DNA of 64,000 nt from Streptomyces sp. Edi2 (GTDB lineage: Bacteria > Actinomycetota > Actinomycetes > Streptomycetales > Streptomycetaceae). Each line of letters opens with the position of its first letter. The stretch's first letter is position 1. The notes beneath the pieces were generated by a model, which saw nothing but the letters and a program-made list of their open reading frames with translations, did no database searches and was not told where the DNA came from. Location: positions 2,666,001 through 2,730,000 of the forward strand of contig NZ_JBEJGX010000003.1 in NCBI RefSeq assembly GCF_040253635.1, written 5' to 3'. The position numbers and the translations under genes are program-made. Shown piece after piece: positions 1-6,974 of this stretch.

Positions 1-238
1 CGGCCTCGACGTCCCCGTCGCTTATGGAGTCCTCGAGGCACAGGACCATGGAAGTCACGCCACGAGCGGCCTGCTTGAGGACATCGGCGGCGAGTCGCGG
101 GCGGGTGGCGGGGCTGTAGAGCGTCGCCCCCAGAGCGACCGCGAGCGTGCGGGCCGGGGAGTCGGCGGTGAACTCCACCGGCTCCTGGTGGAACAGTGTC
201 TTCCGGATATCGGGCGAAAGGTGCCCAAAATGACGCAT
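1..238 (-). CDS. HpcH/HpaI aldolase/citrate lyase-like protein, 5' part only
   Basis: Only the first 79 codons lie in the window; the gene runs off the left edge. The minus-strand frame opens with an ATG at 238 and reads MRHFGHLSPDIRKTL, later VLCLEDSI. The LEDSI stretch resembles the metal-binding strand of HpcH/HpaI and citrate-lyase beta-type TIM-barrel enzymes. Homologues are commonly found inside actinobacterial TerD stress clusters with phosphoribosyltransferase and ATP-grasp genes, and a TerD gene is divergently transcribed 220 bp away. The substrate is unknown. Family call is by motif and context; the active site lies outside the window. Confidence 0.65.
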   Translation of the reverse strand, partial: MRHFGHLSPDIRKTLFHQEPVEFTADSPARTLAVALGATLYSPATRPRLAADVLKQAARGVTSMVLCLEDSISDGDVEA

Positions 239-456
239 ATAACTCCCCGTCTACATGCGGGATCCGGCACCCCCGCTGCGTCTCGCTGTCTGGATCCAGC
301 CGGTAATCGTACGTGTGTGGGGGCATGGTTAGTTCCCGCGTACCGGAAAATCACGTAACCCCCACGAGGCGCGCCCGGGTATCGCGGCCGTACCCCGGAA
401 ACGGCTGGTGGCCCCCCGCGTTGTCGCTGCGACCTCCGGGAAGGCAGGATTGCGGC

Positions 457-1641
457 ATGACGCACGCGATGCTGAAAGGGTCGAACGTACCCCTCGATGC
501 CACGGCTGTCCGGGCCGTCCTGCGCTGGACCCCCGGCGCCGGTGTCCCCGACGTCGATGCCTCGGCCCTGTTGGTGGGACCCGAGGGGCGTGTGAACTCC
601 GACGAGGACTTCGTCTTCTACAACCAACCACGGCACCCCAGCGGCCTGGTGCGGCACCTGCCCAAGACTCAGCTCGAGGAGAGTCTGACCGACACCATCG
701 AGGCGGATCTGTCGGCGCTGGACGCATCGGTGGACCGGGTCGTGCTGGCCGCGTCGTCGGACGGTGGCGCGTTCGCGGGCGTCACGGATCTGCGGGTCGT
801 GCTGTACGACGCGGCGCAGAGCGACGGCGAGCCGATCGCGGTCTTCGACGTGGTTCCCGAGACGGGCGAGGAGACGGCCCTGATCTGCGGGGAGTTGTAC
901 CGGCGCGCCGACAGCTGGAAATTCCGCGCCCTGGGGCAGGGGTACGAGAGCGGTCTGGTCGGCCTGGCGACCGAGTTCGGGATCTCGGTGGACGAGAACG
1001 AAGCCGCCGCCGACGGTCCGCCGGCCTCGGAAGCGCCGGTGTCGGCGCCGCCCGGCCCCGAACCCGTGGCGGCACCCACCGGCCCGGAACCGTCGTCGAC
1101 CGCCGACCCGGCCCCGGGGAGCGATCCCGGCCCGTCCGGCGCCCCGGCGGCCCCCGGCCCGGCAGTGCCCGGCCCCGCCGCCTCCGCCGCGACCCCGCCG
1201 CCCAGCACCTGGCCCGAGGAGGCCTCCGGCCCCCCGTCCGCCGCGGGCCCCCAGGCCTCTTCGGCGTCGGATCCGGAAGCGGTCACCCAGCATGTGCCGG
1301 ACGCCATGCCCGAGCCGCTGTCGTCCGCACCGCTTCCCTCACCCCCCACCGCGGCGCCCCCGGCGCCGGGAATGGCGCCCACGAGCGGCGGCTACGGCTA
1401 TCCGCAGAACGTTCCGCCACCGCCGACGCAGCCCCCCACGCAGTTCCCGGCCCAGCCCGCCTACGGCTACCCGGGACCGCCGCCCCAGTACCAGCCGCAG
1501 CAGCCGCCGCTCCCGTACGGCGCTCCGCCCCCGGCCCAGCAACCGCCGGCCTCGACGTACGGCTACCCGGTGCAGCAGCCCTTCGTACCGGACCCGTCCT
1601 TCGTTCTGCCGCCCCAGGGCCCGCAGTTCCAGCGCCGTTAG
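457..1641 (+). CDS. TerD-family protein with proline-rich C-terminal tail
   Basis: 394 aa. Residues 1-185 form a TerD domain with the acidic calcium-binding signature (DVDASALL, then DEDFVFYNQ) and the closing WKFRALGQGYESGL motif. TerD proteins are cytoplasmic/peripheral calcium-binding proteins linked to tellurite, oxidative and envelope stress. From about residue 190 the chain becomes Pro/Ala/Ser-rich and ends with Tyr-Gly-Tyr/Pro-Gln repeats (TYGYPVQQPF), probably disordered. ATG at 457 was chosen because the domain starts there and an AAGG-like site lies about 12 nt upstream; in-frame codons back to 313 add non-homologous sequence. It faces away from the other ter genes and is divergent from the HpcH-like gene. 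Confidence 0.85.
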   Translation: MTHAMLKGSNVPLDATAVRAVLRWTPGAGVPDVDASALLVGPEGRVNSDEDFVFYNQPRHPSGLVRHLPKTQLEESLTDTIEADLSALDASVDRVVLAASSDGGAFAGVTDLRVVLYDAAQSDGEPIAVFDVVPETGEETALICGELYRRADSWKFRALGQGYESGLVGLATEFGISVDENEAAADGPPASEAPVSAPPGPEPVAAPTGPEPSSTADPAPGSDPGPSGAPAAPGPAVPGPAASAATPPPSTWPEEASGPPSAAGPQASSASDPEAVTQHVPDAMPEPLSSAPLPSPPTAAPPAPGMAPTSGGYGYPQNVPPPPTQPPTQFPAQPAYGYPGPPPQYQPQQPPLPYGAPPPAQQPPASTYGYPVQQPFVPDPSFVLPPQGPQFQRR

Positions 1642-1850
1642 GGAGACCGGGCGGGTGCCGCCGGCGGCATGGCCGCGGCACGGACGTAAGGCCGCGAGGG
1701 CGCCGCACGACGGGAGGCTGCGGGGCCGCAGCACCGGCGGGACCAGGGGGCCCGGAGGCAGGACAAGTGACCCGCCCCATCGTCGGCGGGCCGCTCGTCC
1801 CCGGCGCAGCACGCCCCCAGCTCAAGCACGCCCGGCTCAGCGTGCCCGGC

Positions 1851-2594
1851 TCAGGCGTTCGTCTTGTAGCCCCGCCCCCACTGCAGCCCCCAGCCGTACA
1901 GCCGGTCGAGCTCCGCCTGGAAGCCGTAGACGTACTTCACCTCGCGGCGCACCGTCAGCTCGCCCTTGACGTTCTCCAGCATGAAGATGGCGCAGGACCG
2001 GGCCTGTGGCGCCCGCTCGTCCAGCTTGACCTCCACCCGTGGTCCGCTGCTCGGGTAGAGCGTCACGACCGCATGCGTACGGTCGAAGGCGGGCGTGCCG
2101 TCGTAGATGTAGACGAAGATCAGCATGCGCTTGATCTCGTCGCGGTGATCCAGGTTGATGTACAGCGTCTCGCCGGACCCCGAACCGAAGCGGTCATCGC
2201 CGCTGAGCTTGACGAAGGGCGCCCCGTTGAGATCGCCCAGGAAGTTCCCCAGCGGCTGCACCACGCCCTTGGTGCCGTCCCTGAGCTCGTACAGACAGGC
2301 CAGGTCCAGGTCGACATTGACCACGGCCGGCCCCTGCGCCTGCACTATCTCCGGTTTGAACAGCTTGCCCGGATGCCGCAGCAGGCCGCCCCTGCCCGGC
2401 CCGCTCCGCTCGTGCAGGTCCGAGGGCCGCATCTGCCAGTGCAGATTGACCCGCAGATGCCCGCTGGCCGCCCCCTGCTTGGTCAGGGAAACGACCGGAT
2501 TCCGTTTCGTCAGCTCGACGACGTAGGACGCGCCGCCGCTGTCGAAGTCGAACTTCGCAGCGCCACCGCGCCGCAGATACCCCAGGAACGACAC
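1851..2594 (-). CDS. TerA-like tellurium resistance/stress protein
   Basis: 247 aa from the GTG at 2594 (reads VSFLGYLRR). A TerD-like beta-sandwich is recognisable: VNVDLDLACLYEL and the GDDRFGSGSGE calcium-type loop resemble TerA-family proteins, which partner with TerD. The frame is open back to 2681, but that extension would lie across a strong hairpin (2625-2667), so a start at 2594 (or the GTG at 2603) is preferred. It is last in a minus-strand run terD-terD-DUF475-terA. Biochemical role is unknown; membership of the ter stress complex is inferred from family and neighbours. Confidence 0.75.
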   Translation of the reverse strand: MSFLGYLRRGGAAKFDFDSGGASYVVELTKRNPVVSLTKQGAASGHLRVNLHWQMRPSDLHERSGPGRGGLLRHPGKLFKPEIVQAQGPAVVNVDLDLACLYELRDGTKGVVQPLGNFLGDLNGAPFVKLSGDDRFGSGSGETLYINLDHRDEIKRMLIFVYIYDGTPAFDRTHAVVTLYPSSGPRVEVKLDERAPQARSCAIFMLENVKGELTVRREVKYVYGFQAELDRLYGWGLQWGRGYKTNA

Positions 2595-2624
2595 CTTGCC
2601 CACCCCATTGCTCGGCCCCAACCA

Positions 2625-2667
2625 CTGCGGGGCGGCCCGAGGTCCGCACCTCGGAGCCGCCCCGCAG
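2625..2667 (-). terminator. Hairpin between DUF475 gene and TerA-like gene
   Basis: Arms of 19-20 nt (left from CTGCGGGGCGG, right ending CCGCCCCGCAG) pair with one bulged base around a 4-nt loop. It starts 26 nt downstream of the DUF475 stop codon. There is no T-run, as is usual for Streptomyces. It may terminate or attenuate transcription before the TerA-like gene. Confidence 0.7.
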
Positions 2668-2692
2668 AGAGCGTTCCTCAATCAGCGTCGCG

Positions 2693-3820
2693 TCACACTC
2701 CGGAGGTGACTTCCGACGTCGACTCCGAGGTATCCCCCGGCTTCCCCTCGCGCCGGTTCCTGATCACGGACGAGGCGAAGGAGAGGCCGATCAGCGTGAT
2801 GCCCACCAGGCCGGTGACGACCTCGGGGATCTCGTACTTGATCGTGGCCAGCAGGATCACGGCCAGCGCGCCGATCGCGTAGTGGGCGCCGTGCTCCAGG
2901 TAGACGTAGTCGTCCAGGGTCCCCTTGCGGACCAGGAAGACGGTCAGCGAACGGATGTACATCGCGCCGATGCCCAGGCCCAGCGCCATCATGAAGATGT
3001 CGTTGGTGATCGCGAAGGCGCCGATGACGCCGTCGAAGGAGAAGGACGCGTCGATGACCTCGAGGTAGAGGAACATGAAGAACGCGGCCTTGCCGGCCAG
3101 GCCCACGGCCGCGCCGGTGCCGTTCTTCGCGGGAGCCGCCGCGGCCTCCTCGCCCTCTTCGTCCTCGTCCTCGAGCTTGGCCTCGAAGTAGCCGGAGATG
3201 CCGCCGACGACGAGATAGGTGATCATGCCCGCGACACCGGACAGCAGGACCGTGGCGCTCTTGTCACCGGCACCGTGCGCGGCGGCGGTGGCCACCGTCA
3301 TCGCGCTCACCAGCAGGACGACCAGCCCGATGATGACGGACAGCATGTCGAGCTTGCCCATCTTGGCCATGGGCTTCTCGATCCAGGACAGCCACTTGTA
3401 GTCGCGCTCCTCGAATATGAAGTCGAGGAAGATCATCAGCAGGAAGATTCCGCCGAAGGCCGCGATGGCCGGGTGCGCGCTGGTGACCAGTTCCTGGTAA
3501 TGCGCCTTGTCATTGATGGCGAGGTTGACCGCCTCGATCGGCCCCAGCTTCGCGGTGATCGCGACAATGACGACCGGGAACACCAGCCGCATGCCGAACA
3601 CCGCGACGAGGATGCCGACGGTGAGGAAGATCTTCTGCCAGAAGGCGTTCATCTTGCGCAGGATGCCCGCGTTGATCACGGCATTGTCGAACGAGACGGA
3701 GATCTCCAGGACGGACAGGATCCCGACGATCGCGAGCCCCTGCCACCCCCAGAGCACGCCCGCCAAGGCGAGGCCTATCGCCGTGATGGCGAATGACCAG
3801 CCAAAGGTTTTCAGGAGCAC
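2693..3820 (-). CDS. DUF475 integral membrane protein (TerC superfamily)
   Basis: 375 aa from a GTG at 3820. Roughly eight or nine hydrophobic helices are visible, with the TerC-type acidic intramembrane motifs EISVSFDNAV (near residue 43) and DASFSFDGVIGAF in the second half; these mark the metal-ion transporter-like TerC/DUF475 group. A cytoplasmic acidic loop (EDEDEEGEE) separates the halves. TerC-type proteins are the membrane anchor of ter stress complexes and some move manganese. It lies 53 bp after a terD gene on the same strand, with a small hairpin between. The upstream SD is weak (GTAGG). Confidence 0.85.
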   Translation of the reverse strand: MLLKTFGWSFAITAIGLALAGVLWGWQGLAIVGILSVLEISVSFDNAVINAGILRKMNAFWQKIFLTVGILVAVFGMRLVFPVVIVAITAKLGPIEAVNLAINDKAHYQELVTSAHPAIAAFGGIFLLMIFLDFIFEERDYKWLSWIEKPMAKMGKLDMLSVIIGLVVLLVSAMTVATAAAHGAGDKSATVLLSGVAGMITYLVVGGISGYFEAKLEDEDEEGEEAAAAPAKNGTGAAVGLAGKAAFFMFLYLEVIDASFSFDGVIGAFAITNDIFMMALGLGIGAMYIRSLTVFLVRKGTLDDYVYLEHGAHYAIGALAVILLATIKYEIPEVVTGLVGITLIGLSFASSVIRNRREGKPGDTSESTSEVTSGV

Positions 3821-3852
3821 TGCCTACCCAATCCCTCGCTGTATGGGGTCCC

Positions 3853-3869
3853 CCGCGCGCAGCGCGCGG
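3853..3869 (-). terminator. Small GC hairpin between terD and DUF475 genes
   Basis: CCGCGCGC and GCGCGCGG are an exact inverted repeat with almost no loop, 5 nt downstream of the terD stop codon (minus strand). It could act as a weak terminator or a processing site between the two genes. Confidence 0.45.
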
Positions 3870-3873
3870 CGCT

Positions 3874-4449
3874 TTACGAAACGTTGACCCCGAAGTCTAG
3901 AGCGATGCCCCGCAGACCCGACGCGTACCCCTGTCCTACCGCCCGGAACTTCCATTCGGCGTTGTAGCGGTACACCTCACCGAAGATCATCGCGGTTTCG
4001 CCGGAGGCGTCCTCGCTGAGGTCGTAACGGGCGAGTTCACTGCCGTCGGCCTGATTGACGATACGGATAAAGGCATTGCTGACCTGGCCGAAGCTCTGGC
4101 CGCGCGCATCGGCGTCATGAATCGAGACCGGAAAGACGATCTTGTCGACCTGCTCGGGCACCTGCGAGAGATCCACCAGGACCGACTCGTCGTCGCCCTC
4201 CCCCTCGCCGGTGAGATTGTCCCCGGTGTGCTCGACGGCGCCCTCGGGGCTCTTGAGGTTGTTGTAGAAGACGAAGTACTCGTCCCCCAGCACCCGGCCC
4301 GACCGGCACAGCAGCGCGCTGGCGTCGAGGTCGAAGGGTGCTCCGGTCGTGGACCGTGCGTCCCAGCCGAGGCCGACCATGATCTGCGTGAGATTCGGAG
4401 CGGCCTTGGAAAGGGAGACGTTTCCCCCCTTGGCGAGCGTGACGCTCAT
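3874..4449 (-). CDS. TerD-family calcium-binding stress protein (paralogue 1)
   Basis: 191 aa, one complete TerD domain. It begins [15 protein letters not shown], has the calcium-site segments DLDASALL and [10 protein letters not shown], and ends with the conserved [16 protein letters not shown] stretch. It is the same length as, and clearly duplicated from, the gene immediately upstream (4665-5240). TerD proteins bind calcium and contribute to tellurite and oxidative stress resistance; in Streptomyces they also affect development. The intergenic gap to the upstream paralogue is 215 bp, long enough for its own promoter. Confidence 0.93.
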   Translation of the reverse strand: MSVTLAKGGNVSLSKAAPNLTQIMVGLGWDARSTTGAPFDLDASALLCRSGRVLGDEYFVFYNNLKSPEGAVEHTGDNLTGEGEGDDESVLVDLSQVPEQVDKIVFPVSIHDADARGQSFGQVSNAFIRIVNQADGSELARYDLSEDASGETAMIFGEVYRYNAEWKFRAVGQGYASGLRGIALDFGVNVS

Positions 4450-4664
4450 CGTGCGCTTCCTCCCCTGTGTCCGTGCGGGCCGTGCCCGGCGCGGCCCGTT
4501 CCCTTCCTGCACGTCCGGCGCCGCACTCCCCGGGCGGGGCGTACGGCGCCGGTCGCGGTCACTCCTGGTCCGGCAGCCCCTGCGGTGGCACTGCCCGGTC
4601 CGGACGTCGACGATCAGATGGCGGACCCCGTCGGCTCCCCAGGGGTCCCGCCGGCTCCGCTCGG

Positions 4665-5240
4665 TCAGACGTTGACGCCGAAATCCTGAGCGATGCCCCG
4701 CAGGCCCGAGGCGTAGCCCTGGCCGATGGCCCGGAACTTCCACTCGGCGCCGTTGCGGTACAGCTCGCCGAAGACCATGGCGGTCTCGGTCGAGGCGTCC
4801 TCGCTCAGGTCGTAACGCGCCAGCTCGTTGTTGTCGGCCTGGTTGACCACGCGGATGAAGGCGTTGCGGACCTGGCCGAAGCTCTGCTGGCGGGTCTCGG
4901 CGTCGTAGATCGACACCGGGAAGACGATCTTGGAGACATCGGCCGGCACAGCGGCCAGGTTCACCTTGATCTGCTCGTCGTCGCCTTCACCCTCACCGGT
5001 GATGTTGTCACCGGTGTGCTCGACCGAGCCGTCCGGGCTCTTCAGGTTGTTGAAGAACACGAAGTTCTGGTCGTTGGCCACCTTGCCCTGGTCGTTCGTC
5101 AGCAGGGCGCTGGCGTCCAGGTCGAAGTCCGTACCGGTGGTCGTACGCGCGTCCCAGCCCAGACCGACGACGACGGCGGTCAGATTGGGGGCTTCCTTCG
5201 TCAGCGAGACGTTGCCGCCCTTGCTGAGGCTGACTCCCAC
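4665..5240 (-). CDS. TerD-family calcium-binding stress protein (paralogue 2)
   Basis: 191 aa, complete TerD domain ([15 protein letters not shown] start; DLDASALL and [10 protein letters not shown] calcium loops; [16 protein letters not shown] end). The start is set by a GGAGG site 4 nt before the GTG at 5240; the frame is open further upstream to 5294, but that sequence precedes the SD and is not TerD-like. It is the first gene of the minus-strand ter run and is preceded by a dyad (5301-5318). It is highly similar in layout to the next gene, indicating tandem duplication. Confidence 0.93.
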   Translation of the reverse strand: MGVSLSKGGNVSLTKEAPNLTAVVVGLGWDARTTTGTDFDLDASALLTNDQGKVANDQNFVFFNNLKSPDGSVEHTGDNITGEGEGDDEQIKVNLAAVPADVSKIVFPVSIYDAETRQQSFGQVRNAFIRVVNQADNNELARYDLSEDASTETAMVFGELYRNGAEWKFRAIGQGYASGLRGIAQDFGVNV

Positions 5241-5300
5241 GAGTCCTCCCATAGATTCGAGGGGTACGTAAAGAATTGCGCCCCCATCGTGCATGGCATC

Positions 5301-5318
5301 GGATCAACGAATTGATCC
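5301..5318. promoter_or_regulatory. 18-bp dyad upstream of terD
   Basis: GGATCAA and TTGATCC are perfect 7-bp inverted arms around CGAA, 61 nt upstream of the terD start codon and within its likely promoter region. It could be an operator or a 5' mRNA hairpin. Nothing in the sequence identifies the binding protein. Confidence 0.45.
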
Positions 5319-5420
5319 TAGTGACCGGTTCCCACCGATTGCAGATATCGCACCTGGATCAGTGCGGATTCGGCCCGGTGGGCGCAGGGACTACGGGGGC
5401 GCCGGGGAGAGTGCTCCGCC

Positions 5421-5879
5421 TCAGAGGGTGTCGAGCGCCTTGGCGTACTCGTTCAGGTCACGGGCGTCGGGCAGGCCGTTGACGACCGTCCAGCGCACGA
5501 CGCCTTCCTTGTCGATGATGAACGTGCCGCGCACCGCGCAGCCCTTCTCCTCGTCGAAGACGCCGTACGCCCGCGAGGCCTCGCCGTGCGGCCAGAAGTC
5601 CGACAGCAGCGGGTACTCCAGCCCCTCCTGCTCAGCGAAGACGCGCAGCGAGAACGGGGAGTCGTTGGAGACGGCCAGCAGCTGGACGTCGTCGTTGACG
5701 AACTTCGGCAGCTCGTCGCGGAGCGCGCAGAGCTCGCCGGTGCAGACGCCGGTGAAGGCAAAGGGGTAGAAGAGGAGGACGACGGCCTTCTCGCCGCGGA
5801 AGTCGGAGAGCCTGACCAGCTCGCCGTGCTGGTTCTTCAGCTCGAAATCCGGAGCCTTCGTGCCGACCTCGATCGCCAT
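5421..5879 (-). CDS. AhpE-type peroxiredoxin
   Basis: 152 aa, the usual length of the AhpE group of one/two-cysteine peroxiredoxins that reduce hydroperoxides in the cytoplasm. The peroxidatic site is FTGVCTGELC with Cys46 and a second Cys51; the ThrXXCys context (PFAFTGVCT) and the downstream Arg-containing WTVVNGLPDARD segment fit the family. It begins MAIEVGTKAPDFEL. It stands between the ter cluster and the DUF3052 gene, an order also known from other Streptomyces. A strong hairpin (5968-6002) separates it from the upstream gene, so it is probably transcribed separately. Confidence 0.92.
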   Translation of the reverse strand: MAIEVGTKAPDFELKNQHGELVRLSDFRGEKAVVLLFYPFAFTGVCTGELCALRDELPKFVNDDVQLLAVSNDSPFSLRVFAEQEGLEYPLLSDFWPHGEASRAYGVFDEEKGCAVRGTFIIDKEGVVRWTVVNGLPDARDLNEYAKALDTL

Positions 5880-5967
5880 GGGGTGCTTCCCTTCCGCTCA
5901 CACTCAACAGGACGCGGCCAACCCTACGCGCCGCGGTGCACGTCCGGGGAACCCGTCCTGAACAGGG

Positions 5968-6002
5968 CCGAGCCCCCTCCGGAACAGGCGGAGGGGGCTC
6001 GG
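5968..6002 (-). terminator. Strong hairpin terminator after the DUF3052 gene
   Basis: Perfect 14-bp arms (CCGAGCCCCCTCCG and CGGAGGGGGCTCGG) around a 7-nt loop. It lies 24 nt beyond the DUF3052 stop codon in the direction of transcription and before the peroxiredoxin gene. Confidence 0.8.
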
Positions 6003-6026
6003 TGGCGAATGGTGAGACCGTGCGGC

Positions 6027-6458
6027 TCAGCGCTTGCCGGCCTTGGGCGTGACCAGTCGGCTGCCTGCCCAGTCCTTGCCCGCGTTGATGCTCTTGGTCT
6101 GGGACAGACCCGCGGTCTGCGCGGCCTCATTGATGTCGCTCGGCTCGACGTAGCCGTCGCGGCCGGTCTTCGGGGTCAGCAGCCAGATCTGCCCGCCCTC
6201 GTCGATCAGCCCGATGGCGTCCACCAGCGCGTCCGTGAGGTCGCCGTCCTCGTCGCGGAACCACAGCAGAACGACGTCACACACGTCGTCGTAGTCCTCG
6301 TCGACGAGATCCTGGCCGATCACGGTCTCAATGCCTTCGCGGAGTTCCTGATCGACGTCGTCGTCGTATCCGATCTCCTGGACCACCTGTCCGGGCTCGA
6401 ACCCAAGCCTGGCGGCAGGGTTGGTCCGCTCCTCCGCGTGGTCCGCGGTCGCGCTCAC
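6027..6458 (-). CDS. DUF3052 family protein
   Basis: 143 aa, acidic, soluble. It matches the actinobacterial DUF3052 family in length and order of motifs (LGFEPGQVVQEIGYDDD near the start, DVVLLWFRDEDGDL mid-protein, GGQIWLLTPKTGR towards the end). Function is unknown. The start is the GTG at 6458, preceded by AGGAGG at good spacing; open frame upstream of it is ignored. It is divergent from aceE across a 516-bp region and is followed by a strong terminator. Confidence 0.85.
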   Translation of the reverse strand: MSATADHAEERTNPAARLGFEPGQVVQEIGYDDDVDQELREGIETVIGQDLVDEDYDDVCDVVLLWFRDEDGDLTDALVDAIGLIDEGGQIWLLTPKTGRDGYVEPSDINEAAQTAGLSQTKSINAGKDWAGSRLVTPKAGKR

Positions 6459-6974
6459 GGATTGCCTCCTGTCATGTTTCGGAAATGCTCGGGGACCCCG
6501 CGCGTGCGCGGAGCATGTGGGCGTAGTCCACACGGGCCGGGCGGATCGCGCAAGTACCCGGCGGTCCAGACCGCCGAAACGGTGACGTTTCGAGGCGTCT
6601 CGCCGCAAGCACGACCCCCGCGGGCCAGGCTGAAGTGATTCACGCCACAGCTTTCTGTGAAGTTTATCGGGTACTTGCGCGGGGCTGGTCCCTTCGGGGG
6701 GCGGCGGCCGGCCGCGGACCCGGTTTCGGGGCCCGTACGTCCGTACGCGAAGCACTTTCGACATGGGCGTAGGGTTGCGATTTGGCCGACCCGAGAAATC
6801 GGCCTTTTCAGCGCCATCTCTCTACGGATGGGTTACCCATCGGTAGAGGTGACGTATCCCAGTGGCTCGGTACACGATGGAGACGGCGCGACACCAAGGC
6901 AGCGACAGCATTCGTCCCGTGCACAGCAGCAATCACTTGCAGAGCACGAAACGAACCGAACACGAAGGAACAGC
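6459..6974. other. Long divergent promoter region between the DUF3052 gene and aceE
   Basis: 516 bp with no convincing gene. It must hold the promoters of both flanking genes. Visible structure includes a separated 13-bp inverted repeat (6548-6560 and 6668-6680), a CGAGGCGTCTCG near-palindrome around 6591-6602, and a relatively AT-richer stretch at 6640-6670. A long leader for aceE is possible. Confidence 0.6.
6548..6680. promoter_or_regulatory. Separated 13-bp inverted repeat ahead of aceE
   Basis: GCGCAAGTACCCG at 6548-6560 recurs as the exact reverse complement CGGGTACTTGCGC at 6668-6680, 107 bp apart. Two exact 13-mers in opposite orientation within one divergent regulatory region suggest paired binding sites of one regulator, one facing each gene. 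The regulator is not identifiable from the sequence. Confidence 0.5.

Noticed and set aside
55..1293. 412-codon minus-strand frame over the TerD gene
   Set aside because: Arg/Gly-rich shadow of the plus-strand TerD gene and of the HpcH-like gene in another frame.
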